From JANPBY01 sp031430645 (GTDB lineage: Bacteria > Actinomycetota > Actinomycetes > DATJPE01): a stretch of 5,738 nt of DNA. Positions 1 to 4,770 of this stretch are shown here, one piece after another. The notes under the pieces were generated by a model. That model searched no databases and had not been told where the DNA came from. It saw only the letters and a list, made by a program, of their open reading frames with translations. A program made the position numbers and the translations under genes. The stretch's first letter is position 1; each line of letters opens with the position of its first letter. The stretch spans positions 1-5,738 of the forward strand of contig JANPBY010000171.1 of the NCBI GenBank assembly GCA_031430645.1, written 5' to 3'.

Positions 1-31
1 TTGTACGCGACACGCGGCGTGTCGCGTACAA
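1..31. promoter_or_regulatory. Perfect 31-bp palindrome (possible operator)
   Basis: The left arm TTGTACGCGACACGC (1-15) is the exact reverse complement of bases 17-31, with one central base (G16). Each arm contains its own smaller TGT-N5-ACA dyad (2-12 and 20-30), so the element can be read as two mirrored sub-sites. This symmetry is typical of an operator for a dimeric or tetrameric repressor such as the TetR or GntR families, but I do not recognise the motif and cannot name a regulator. It lies exactly at the window edge, so the gene it might control to the left is not visible. It could also be a recombination or fold-back site. Confidence 0.6.
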
Positions 32-45
32 AACGTCACAGTCAG

Positions 46-63
46 CGGGGGTCAACTCCCCCG
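46..63. repeat. G5/C5 hairpin
   Basis: CGGGGG (46-51) pairs with CCCCCG (58-63) around the loop TCAACT, giving a six-pair all-GC stem. It lies 14 bp after the 31-bp palindrome. No T-run follows it on either strand, so it does not have the form of a classical intrinsic terminator. Its role is unknown. Confidence 0.35.
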
Positions 64-227
64 TCGAGTTCGGGACCGCCGTCGTACTCCTCGCGGTCGT
101 CACGGTGGGGTCGGTCTGGCTAGCCGGTCACCGGCTGCGCAGCCTGCGACTGATGCAGCGACAAACCCGATACGAACCGCTTCTGGCTCTCGCCCACGCT
201 GATCGACATCGAACAGTCATCTGCGGC

Positions 228-256
228 TTGACGGCAAAGCGGCATTGCCGCATTCT
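228..256 (+). promoter_or_regulatory. Candidate promoter of the AbrB-RelE pair, leaderless arrangement
   Basis: TTGACG (228-233) matches the -35 consensus at five of six positions. After a 17-bp spacer comes CATTCT (251-256), a weak -10 that keeps A at position 2 and T at position 6. Transcription would start six to seven bases further on, at about 262-263, which is the ATG of the antitoxin gene. There is no proper Shine-Dalgarno sequence in front of that ATG, and leaderless mRNAs are common in actinomycetes, so the two observations agree. The weak -10 box keeps this tentative. Confidence 0.4.
239..251. promoter_or_regulatory. 13-bp palindrome in the promoter spacer (candidate autoregulatory operator)
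   Basis: GCGGCA (239-244) and TGCCGC (246-251) are perfect inverted repeats around T245. The element sits between the candidate -35 and -10 boxes of the toxin-antitoxin pair, where a bound antitoxin would block RNA polymerase. Type II antitoxins, including AbrB-fold ones, usually repress their own operon, which makes this the natural operator candidate. A second, looser dyad (GGCAA 233-237 and TTGCC 245-249) overlaps it. Confidence 0.4.
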
Positions 257-262
257 ATCGGG

Positions 263-562
263 ATGACGCAGCCAGCTAGATACCACGAGTTCCTCACGCT
301 CCAAAGCCGAGGAGTGCTCGCCTTGCCGCCCGAGTTGCGTAAGCGCTACCAACTGGACCGCCCTGGTGCCCAGGTTGAGGTCACCGAGCGGGAAGACGGC
401 GTGCTCGAGCTTCGCCCGCAGGTCGCGGTGCCGGTAAGCCAGGCCTGGTTCTGGACGCCGGAGTGGCAGGACCGCGAGCGTGCCGCCGACGGGGATCTGG
501 CTGCCGGTCGCGTGGTCGTCACCGATGACGCCGAGTCGTTCCTGGCTGAACTCGACACGTGA
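263..562 (+). CDS. AbrB/MazE/SpoVT-type antitoxin of a type II toxin-antitoxin pair
   Basis: The 99-residue protein has an N-terminal swapped-hairpin AbrB/SpoVT DNA-binding domain at about residues 10-53 (LTLQSRGVLALPPELRKRYQ, then LDRPGAQVEV and DGVLELRP). An acidic, aromatic C-terminal tail at about 60-99 contains AWFWTPEWQ, DGDLAAGRV and ESFLAEL. In this family the N-terminus binds operator DNA and the tail wraps and neutralises the toxin. ATG 263 is chosen over an in-frame TTG at 245 because TTG 245 lies inside the promoter palindrome and adds only a non-conserved stretch. The ATG has no clear ribosome site, consistent with a leaderless transcript. The stop TGA (560-562) overlaps the toxin start. 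The family assignment is firm; function as an antitoxin is inferred from the neighbouring RelE-like gene. Confidence 0.85.
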   Translation: MTQPARYHEFLTLQSRGVLALPPELRKRYQLDRPGAQVEVTEREDGVLELRPQVAVPVSQAWFWTPEWQDRERAADGDLAAGRVVVTDDAESFLAELDT

Positions 563-882
563 AGTTCCGCCGCAGCGATGAGTTCAAGCGGGACTACAAG
601 AAACTCAAACCCGAGCATCAGAAGGCGTTCCGAGAGGTCGTGCTCGAAAAGTTCGCTCCCGCCTGCGATGCGTGGGCTGCGGCCGCGGACAAGCACGCGC
701 CGTACGTGTGGCCAGCCTCGCTGCGCGTCGCTGAGCTCAAGCGCACCGATCGGATTATGGAGATGACCTGGAGCTTTAAGTCGCCGGACGGTCGGGCGAC
801 GTTCCAGATCGAACGCCTGGAAGGGGAATGGTTCTGCGCATGGCGCCGGATCGGCGACCACGGCGTCTACACATCGCCCTGA
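559..882 (+). CDS. RelE/ParE-superfamily toxin
   Basis: This 107-residue basic protein matches the small RelE/ParE fold in length and layout. Two N-terminal helices (about 7-34, DEFKRDYKKL and KAFREVVLEKF) are followed by strands ending in LRVAELKR (55-62), RIMEMTWSF (65-73), ATFQIERLEG (80-89) and WFCAWRRIGDHGVY (91-104). RelE-type toxins are usually ribosome-dependent mRNA endonucleases using arginines and a C-terminal tyrosine. R56, R96, R97, H101 and Y104 are the candidates here, but the exact activity (mRNA cleavage or gyrase poisoning) cannot be read from sequence. It starts at GTG 559, which overlaps the antitoxin stop as GTGA, with no strong ribosome site of its own, so translation is probably coupled to the antitoxin. 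The insert CDAWAAAADKHAPYV (36-50) lengthens the loop after the helices. Confidence 0.85.
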   Translation: MKFRRSDEFKRDYKKLKPEHQKAFREVVLEKFAPACDAWAAAADKHAPYVWPASLRVAELKRTDRIMEMTWSFKSPDGRATFQIERLEGEWFCAWRRIGDHGVYTSP

Positions 883-940
883 GATCCTCGGGAACACCAA
901 GGCCCGGTACGGCGTTCTTAATGGGCCGCAACGTCGCGAT

Positions 941-945
941 GGAGG
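941..945 (+). promoter_or_regulatory. Ribosome binding site GGAGG selecting a TTG start
   Basis: GGAGG ends 7 nt before TTG 953. No in-frame ATG or GTG lies nearby, and the ATG at 939-941 is in a different frame. This spacing, together with the conserved protein start encoded from TTG, decides the start of the DUF5701 gene. Confidence 0.7.
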
Positions 946-952
946 TCCGGTC

Positions 953-2176
953 TTGCCCGTCGCACTCACGCCCCTACCCACACTCGGCGAGCAGGTCGAC
1001 CGACTGATCGACTTCGGAATACCCGAGATTGTCGGCGTGTCCGAGGCGCAGATCCGCGCCGCCACCGCCAAGGCACCCGGTGTGGAGAACGCCCTCCTGG
1101 CCATTAACCCAGACCGGGTTTCCGCCTCAACGTTCGCGCGATTCGTCCAACACGGAGGCAAGCCCGGGTTCGTCGTGGAGGACATGACCGACGTTGACGC
1201 ATTCACCGCGATCGACCAAGCGAGCCCTCCGCCCTCGACGTTCTATCTGCTTCATGACATCGCGCGCGGAGACGACCTGGCCAACTGGAGCCCCAACGAG
1301 GCCCTGCCCGCGATCACGGCCGCCGGGCGCACACCATTGACTCTCATCGAGGGCATCCAATGGCTGCTCCAGCAACCCGAAGCCCTGGAACGCAACCACT
1401 GCTTCATGACCATCGGCTCTCGCCTACGCAGACCGGACGGCACGCTGGACGCACGGACCCCGGCGCTGTGGATCAGCAACGGAACCGGACGGGACGGCAA
1501 GGCCCGCCGCCACGCACCTAAAGTCGGTTGGTGCTGGGCGGGCAATCGTCATACCTGGCTTGGCTTCGCCTCCGCGGCAGTTGATCACCCAGGGGAGAGC
1601 TTTGAGATGAGACCACTTCGATACGCCATCAACGTCACGCTCGACGGCTGCTGCCATCACGAGGCAGGGCTCCCGCCGGATGAGGAATCGATGCGCTATT
1701 GGACCGCTAAGATGGAACGAGCCGATGCCCTGCTGTTCGGCCGCGTGACCTACGAGATGATGGAGTCGGCGTGGCGGCAGCCGGACACGGGCAACTGGCC
1801 TGACTGGATGGATGAGTGGGAGGTCCCGTTCACCAAGACCATCGACCGGGCGAAGAAGTACGTCGTGTCGAGCACGCTGAGCGGGGTCGATTGGAATGCC
1901 GAGCTGGTGCAAGGTGATTTAGGGCCAGCGGTTCAGCGGCTCAAGCAGGAGCCAGGCGAGGGCCTGTGGGTGGGTGGCGTGACGCTCCCTCTGGCGTTGG
2001 CAAACCTGGGACTGATCGACGAGTACGAGTTCCTTGTACAGCCGGTCCTTGCCGGACACGGGCCGACGTTGCTCGCCGGTCTGCACGAGCGCATCCAGCT
2101 CGAGCTCGTGGATCGCCACGAGTTCCGGTCGGGGGCGGTCGCCCTGCGATACCGGTCCACGCGAGTTCCGGCTTGA
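953..2176 (+). CDS. DUF5701 domain protein in frame with a RibD C-terminal/dihydrofolate-reductase-like domain
   Basis: The uninterrupted frame encodes 407 residues in two parts. Residues 1 to about 212 match the actinobacterial DUF5701 family (unknown function): PLPTLGEQVDRLIDFGIPE, GGKPGFVVEDMTDVDAF, LANWSPNEALPAITAAGRTP, CFMTIGSRLR, ALWISNGTGRDGKARR and APKVGWCWAGNRHTWLGFAS. From about residue 219 it is a RibD_C/DHFR-like reductase domain: LRYAINVTLDGC, DALLFGRVTYEMM, KKYVVSSTL, GLWVGGVTLPLALANLGLID and VQPVLAGHGPTLL. Such domains bind NADPH, but stand-alone members mostly have no proven substrate. Both halves are as long as their usual single-domain relatives, and an independent ribosome site and ATG lie at the joint, so two adjacent genes joined by loss of a stop are as likely as a true fusion. 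The TTG start has a good GGAGG site. The gene lies 70 bp behind the toxin gene on the same strand. Confidence 0.75.
   Translation: MPVALTPLPTLGEQVDRLIDFGIPEIVGVSEAQIRAATAKAPGVENALLAINPDRVSASTFARFVQHGGKPGFVVEDMTDVDAFTAIDQASPPPSTFYLLHDIARGDDLANWSPNEALPAITAAGRTPLTLIEGIQWLLQQPEALERNHCFMTIGSRLRRPDGTLDARTPALWISNGTGRDGKARRHAPKVGWCWAGNRHTWLGFASAAVDHPGESFEMRPLRYAINVTLDGCCHHEAGLPPDEESMRYWTAKMERADALLFGRVTYEMMESAWRQPDTGNWPDWMDEWEVPFTKTIDRAKKYVVSSTLSGVDWNAELVQGDLGPAVQRLKQEPGEGLWVGGVTLPLALANLGLIDEYEFLVQPVLAGHGPTLLAGLHERIQLELVDRHEFRSGAVALRYRSTRVPA
1591..1597 (+). promoter_or_regulatory. Internal ribosome binding site before ATG 1607
   Basis: AGGGGAG lies 9 nt upstream of the in-frame ATG 1607, at the boundary between the DUF5701 and RibD-like domains. 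A well-placed Shine-Dalgarno sequence exactly at a domain joint argues that the second domain is, or recently was, translated on its own. Confidence 0.5.
1607..2176 (+). CDS. Dihydrofolate-reductase family protein (RibD C-terminal domain) as an alternative separate gene
   Basis: If translation begins at ATG 1607, the product is a 189-residue stand-alone reductase-family protein, close to the usual length of actinobacterial members, which typically open with a strand like the one here (MRPLRYAINVTLDGC). DALLFGRVTYEMM follows at about residues 38-50. GGVTLPLALANLGLIDEYEF lies at about 122-141 and VLAGHGPTLL at about 145-154; the glycines and the conserved Leu-Ile-Asp are characteristic of the family's nucleotide-binding half. 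A ribosome site precedes the ATG. This entry nests inside the 407-codon frame and is the alternative reading of its second half. The substrate is unknown; no riboflavin genes lie nearby, so a role in riboflavin synthesis is not supported. Confidence 0.5.
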   Translation: MRPLRYAINVTLDGCCHHEAGLPPDEESMRYWTAKMERADALLFGRVTYEMMESAWRQPDTGNWPDWMDEWEVPFTKTIDRAKKYVVSSTLSGVDWNAELVQGDLGPAVQRLKQEPGEGLWVGGVTLPLALANLGLIDEYEFLVQPVLAGHGPTLLAGLHERIQLELVDRHEFRSGAVALRYRSTRVPA

Positions 2177-2240
2177 CGTGAATTGCACTGGCACCTTGCC
2201 CGCTCCCTAACGAGCCCAGAGAGGAACCGACACAGCGCTG
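2177..2240. other. Convergent intergenic gap without a recognisable terminator
   Basis: The RibD-domain gene and the 93-codon gene end head-to-head here, separated by 64 bp. The only dyads I see are GCTC/GAGC (2202-2205 and 2212-2215, loop of 6) and the 10-bp palindrome ACAGCGCTGT (2232-2241), which reaches into the stop of the opposite gene. Neither has a T-run or a stem strong enough to call a terminator. Confidence 0.4.
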
Positions 2241-2522
2241 TCAAGACGGCCTTTGGCGGACTTCGTCTGCGGCGAGCCGGAGGTCGCGCGAATCCTCGAC
2301 GGCGAGCCGCGCGGCTGTGGCGAGGGAAGCCATGTCGCCGCCAGCGACGACGAGGACGTCGGCAATGACGTCGTCCGGTGGGGTCACCTCGCCGTAGCCA
2401 TCGTGCCAAGCGAGTTCGAGCAGCTCGAGGAGGTCAAGAGCAGCAGCGGCCCGAGCGGGTCCGAAAGCCTCTTGGACAACCCGCTCACGTGCGGCTCGTC
2501 GCGCGGCCCTGCCGATAGGCAT
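2241..2522 (-). CDS. Conserved-type actinobacterial hypothetical protein, 93 aa
   Basis: This small soluble protein opens with an arginine/alanine-rich stretch (PIGRAARRAARERVVQEAF), then a helical segment (ALDLLELLELAWHDGYGEVT, residues 29-47). It ends with PPDDVIADVLVVAGGDMASL and TAARLAVEDSRDLRLAADEV (69-88). The pattern of a leucine-rich helix, Trp-His-Asp, Gly-Glu-Val-Thr-Pro-Pro and a charged C-terminal helix fits small hypothetical proteins I associate with actinomycete genomes; no function is known to me. The ATG at 2522 has AAGGAG (2532-2537) spaced 9 nt upstream, strong evidence that this strand is the coding one. It lies downstream of the orphan higA on the same strand and converges on the RibD-domain gene. 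Confidence 0.65.
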   Translation of the reverse strand: MPIGRAARRAARERVVQEAFGPARAAAALDLLELLELAWHDGYGEVTPPDDVIADVLVVAGGDMASLATAARLAVEDSRDLRLAADEVRQRPS

Positions 2523-2649
2523 CAGTCGACTCTCCTTCTCCTCGGACCAACGGCGGACTGATGGGTCCCGGCGAGTTCCCTCTGGCGAGGGCGGCGTCGA
2601 TCAGCGTCCGGGCGATCTGCTCGGCCTTCTCGGTCGCCGCGGCAATCCA
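2485..2649 (-). pseudogene. Possible coding remnant between higA and the 93-aa gene
   Basis: Directly after the higA stop (2650-2652), the same frame stays open for 54 codons to TGA 2487-2485. It encodes a plausible helix, TEKAEQIARTLIDAALARGN, then a proline/glycine-rich tail. It has no ATG, GTG or well-placed TTG at its head, and its last 38 bases overlap the start of the 93-codon gene, so it cannot be called an intact gene. The helical part looks like real protein and may be the surviving piece of an older gene. Alternatively it is an untranslated leader that happens to be open. Confidence 0.22.
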
Positions 2650-2904
2650 TCATGCCGTCTGCAGCGGCGAGATCGCATCCAGCTGCTCGTGCAGCGCGCG
2701 ACGCGCGATCCGCAGCTCGTACTGAGATTGCAGGTTCATCCAGAACTCGGCTGAGTTCCCGAAGTAGCGGCTCAACCGCACTGCAGTGCCTGCCGTGATC
2801 CCGCGCTTGCCGTGGACGATCTCGTTGATCCGTCGCGGCGGGACCCCGATCGCCACCGCCAGCTTGTTCTGCGTGATCCTGAACCCCTTGATGAAGTCCT
2901 CCAT
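2650..2904 (-). CDS. higA: HigA-type antitoxin (XRE-family HTH), orphan and probably 5'-damaged
   Basis: The 84-residue product carries the HigA/VapI-type helix-turn-helix: ITQNKLAVAIGVPPRRINEI (10-29), HGKRGITAGTAVRLSRYFG (31-49), then the family signature NSAEFWMNLQSQYEL (50-64). HigA proteins bind operator DNA and neutralise a HigB (RelE-fold) mRNA endonuclease. The usual conserved N-terminus, Ile-His-Pro-Gly-Glu-Val-Leu, is encoded in frame just upstream (about 2905-2925), yet between it and the TAG at 2965-2967 there is no ATG, GTG or TTG. ATG 2904 is therefore the first normal start, with GGTGAGG about 5 nt upstream as a possible ribosome site, giving a shortened protein. No higB lies on either side; higB normally precedes higA, but here potA does. 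It is probably co-transcribed from the pot operon, if expressed at all. Confidence 0.7.
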   Translation of the reverse strand: MEDFIKGFRITQNKLAVAIGVPPRRINEIVHGKRGITAGTAVRLSRYFGNSAEFWMNLQSQYELRIARRALHEQLDAISPLQTA

Positions 2905-2931
2905 CAGGACCTCACCAGGGTGGATCGGATC

Positions 2932-2963
2932 GATCAGGTCAGTGATAGTCGACTGATCAGGTC
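2932..2963. repeat. 9-bp direct repeat at the potA/higA junction
   Basis: GATCAGGTC occurs at 2932-2940 and again at 2955-2963, separated by 14 bp. One copy covers the potA stop region (Glu-Thr-stop), the other lies in the in-frame extension of higA (Thr-Asp-Leu-Ile). It is either a chance match or the microhomology scar of the event that brought the two genes together. Confidence 0.45.
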
Positions 2964-4003
2964 TCTAGCACAAAGCCGTGTGCGGCATCCCAGGACAGTC
3001 CAAGACTGCCGTGGCGAGCAATGTCCTCCGACCCCGGACGACTGATGAAAACCGGTTCTGCCAAACCCGGCACGCGAACTACGAGGATGGATGCGCCCCC
3101 GTAGAAGTGCGAGTCAACGACCGTACCCTTCAGGATTGCTCCCTCGGAGACGACTTTGATTGACTCAGGACGCACCAACAATTGGGCTGCCTTGCCAACT
3201 TCGCACTGCCCTGTGCCGGGGAGTTCCCCGACGCCCGGCACCTCGACCCCACCCTCTGTGCGCGAGCCGTGGAAGAAGTTGCCGGTGCCGATGAACTGGC
3301 CGACGAATGAACTTGCTGGTCGTCGATACAAGTCGACCGGTGTAGCAACCTGCTCGATGCGGCCTTCGTTCATGACGGCGATTCGGTCGGCCATCGACAT
3401 GGCCTCTTCTTGATCGTGGGTCACAACCACGAAGGTGATACCGAATTCGTGCTGCAATCGTTTGAGTTCGAGTTGCATCTCACCGCGTACCTGCTTATCG
3501 AGCGCCGACAGCGGCTCGTCCAACAGCAGCAGGAGCGGCCGTTTGACGATTGCGCGCGCCAAAGCGACCCTCTGGCGCTGGCCGCCGGAGAGTTGATGTG
3601 GTCGTTGGGGGGCCCGATCAAGGAGCCCGACCGTTGTGAGTACCTCGTGCACGCGGTCGCGTACCTCACCCTTGGGTACGCCCTCGCGCTCGAGTCCGTA
3701 CGCAACGTTCTTCTCAACCGACATGTGTGGGAAGAGTGCGTATGACTGGAACATCAGATTCACCGGCCGGCGGTTGGGGCGAATCCCGAGCAGGTCCTGG
3801 CCGCTCAGGGTGATCGCCCCGGCATCCGGGTAGTCGAAACCCGCCAGAATTCGCAACAGGGTGGTCTTGCCGCAACCAGATGGGCCAAGCAAGGCGAAGA
3901 ACTCGTTGCGTCGGATGGTGAGGTTGACATCATCCAATGCCCGCAGGCTGCCGAACGAGCGCGAGACCCCTTCGATCTCGAGAAGGTGCTCTGTGTTGGT
4001 CAT
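2957..4003 (-). CDS. potA: Spermidine/putrescine-type ABC transporter ATP-binding protein (PotA-like)
   Basis: The 348-residue product is the cytoplasmic ATPase that powers import through the PotB-PotC channel. The nucleotide-binding domain is complete: Walker A GPSGCGKTT (40-48), Q-loop glutamine 86 (MFQSYALFPHMSV), ABC signature LSGGQRQRVALARA (138-151), Walker B LLLLLDEP (157-164) with catalytic Glu163, D-loop SALD (166-169) and switch histidine 196 (VVVTHDQEEA). The tail from about residue 270 (LLVRPESIKVV, GTVVDSHFYGGASILV) is a TOBE domain, usual for the polyamine/iron/thiosulfate-type importers, and the overall length is typical of PotA. ATG 4003 overlaps the potC stop as ATGA, so translation is coupled. 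The potD-potB-potC context supports polyamine rather than iron or sugar transport, though exact substrate specificity cannot be proved from sequence. Confidence 0.92.
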   Translation of the reverse strand: MTNTEHLLEIEGVSRSFGSLRALDDVNLTIRRNEFFALLGPSGCGKTTLLRILAGFDYPDAGAITLSGQDLLGIRPNRRPVNLMFQSYALFPHMSVEKNVAYGLEREGVPKGEVRDRVHEVLTTVGLLDRAPQRPHQLSGGQRQRVALARAIVKRPLLLLLDEPLSALDKQVRGEMQLELKRLQHEFGITFVVVTHDQEEAMSMADRIAVMNEGRIEQVATPVDLYRRPASSFVGQFIGTGNFFHGSRTEGGVEVPGVGELPGTGQCEVGKAAQLLVRPESIKVVSEGAILKGTVVDSHFYGGASILVVRVPGLAEPVFISRPGSEDIARHGSLGLSWDAAHGFVLET

Positions 4004-4770
4004 ACAGCGTCCGTCAGTCGTGTGAGTCGCTGGGCTAGCAGGACGGTAGCGAAGCTAACGACCACCAGGATGGAAGCGAGCGCATTGATCTCCGGGGTCA
4101 CGCCAAACCTCACCATTGAGTAGATGACGATGGGCAGGGTTGGGCTGCTCGGCCCGTTGGTGAAGAAGGCGATGACGAACTCATCGAGCGACAGCGTAAA
4201 AGCGAGCAGCGCCCCCGCGAGAATCCCAGGTGCCAACGTCGGAATCGTCACTCGAAAGAGCGTCGAGACTTGCCCAGCCCCGAGGTCTAGCGAGGCTTCT
4301 TCCAAAGAGTTGTCGATCTGACCCATGCGGGCCTTCACAACCGCCGCTACGAAGGCCGTCCCGAAGACGATGTGCGCCAACAGGACTGCATGCAGGCCGA
4401 GTGGTATCGCAATGAGGGAGAACAGCGTCAACAGGCCGATTGCCAGGACGATGTCCGGCATGATCGCCGGCGAGAGTGCAGTCGCTTCCAGGAGTTTGGA
4501 ACGGGTGTGCCTGTGCAGGCCGATTGCCAACAGGGTGCCGAGGACGGTCGAGGCGGCGGTAGCACCGACGGCCACGATCAAGGTGTTGGACAGCCCCTCG
4601 ATGACCGCTTCGTTGTTGAGGAGTTCCCCGTACCACCGCATGCTTAGGCCTGACAGTGAGTAGGGGCTGTCCGAACTGTTGAACGACATCACGATCAGGA
4701 CGAGAATCGGCAAGTAGAGGAAGACGATCACCAGCCAGAAAGTGATGCCCGTCCATCGACGCTTAGGCAC
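4000..4770 (-). CDS. potC: Spermidine/putrescine-type ABC transporter permease (PotC-like)
   Basis: This inner-membrane permease subunit pairs with PotB. From GTG 4770 the product has 256 residues, the usual PotC length, with six hydrophobic segments at about 9-30, 62-84, 104-124, 126-146, 183-203 and 228-247. The EAA loop that docks onto the ATPase is at about 158-177 (EASLDLGAGQVSTLFRVTIP), followed by the family-typical FTLSLDEFVIAFF (191-203). The frame is open up to an ATG at 4839, but that would add 23 residues lying inside potB. GTG 4770 is preferred because GGGAGG (4780-4785) sits 9 nt upstream and because the protein then begins like PotC relatives with a short basic stretch (PKRRW) before the first helix. 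It overlaps the potB stop by 8 bp and the potA start by 4 bp. Confidence 0.9.
   Translation of the reverse strand: MPKRRWTGITFWLVIVFLYLPILVLIVMSFNSSDSPYSLSGLSMRWYGELLNNEAVIEGLSNTLIVAVGATAASTVLGTLLAIGLHRHTRSKLLEATALSPAIMPDIVLAIGLLTLFSLIAIPLGLHAVLLAHIVFGTAFVAAVVKARMGQIDNSLEEASLDLGAGQVSTLFRVTIPTLAPGILAGALLAFTLSLDEFVIAFFTNGPSSPTLPIVIYSMVRFGVTPEINALASILVVVSFATVLLAQRLTRLTDAV

Larger units (their letters stand above)
3..266 (+). other. Open frame with one predicted membrane segment; doubtful gene or 3' remnant
   Basis: This frame is open from the left edge to TGA 264-266 and has no ATG, and no GTG before position 105. From about base 63 it encodes VEFGTAVVLLAVVTVGSVWL followed by a basic stretch (AGHRLRSLRL), which resembles a membrane-spanning helix with a positive-inside flank. 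Third positions are G/C-rich up to about base 165 and mixed afterwards, and the last 25 residues look non-coding. The frame also runs through the 31-bp palindrome, which would be odd inside a gene. It may be the tail of a gene starting outside the window, a decayed fragment, or chance. No family is recognised. Confidence 0.2.

Noticed and set aside
245..262. TTG start for the antitoxin at 245
   Set aside because: The codon falls inside the 13-bp palindrome between the candidate promoter boxes, has no ribosome site, and the six added residues are not part of the AbrB domain.
346..1206. Long - strand open frame of 286 codons
   Set aside because: It lies opposite the antitoxin, toxin and DUF5701 coding regions, its protein is rich in Ser/Arg/Pro without any domain, and it is explained by high-GC antisense openness.
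2202..2241. Possible transcription terminator between the convergent genes
   Set aside because: Stems are only four to five base pairs, one is a loopless palindrome, and there is no T-run on either strand.
2253..2561. + strand open frame opposite the 93-codon gene
   Set aside because: No ribosome site or recognisable domain; the - strand gene has a good AAGGAG and a family-like protein, so this is its shadow.
3410..3745. 111-codon + strand open frame opposite potA
   Set aside because: It is the exact antisense of the potA ABC signature and Walker B region, with no ribosome site and no recognisable domain.
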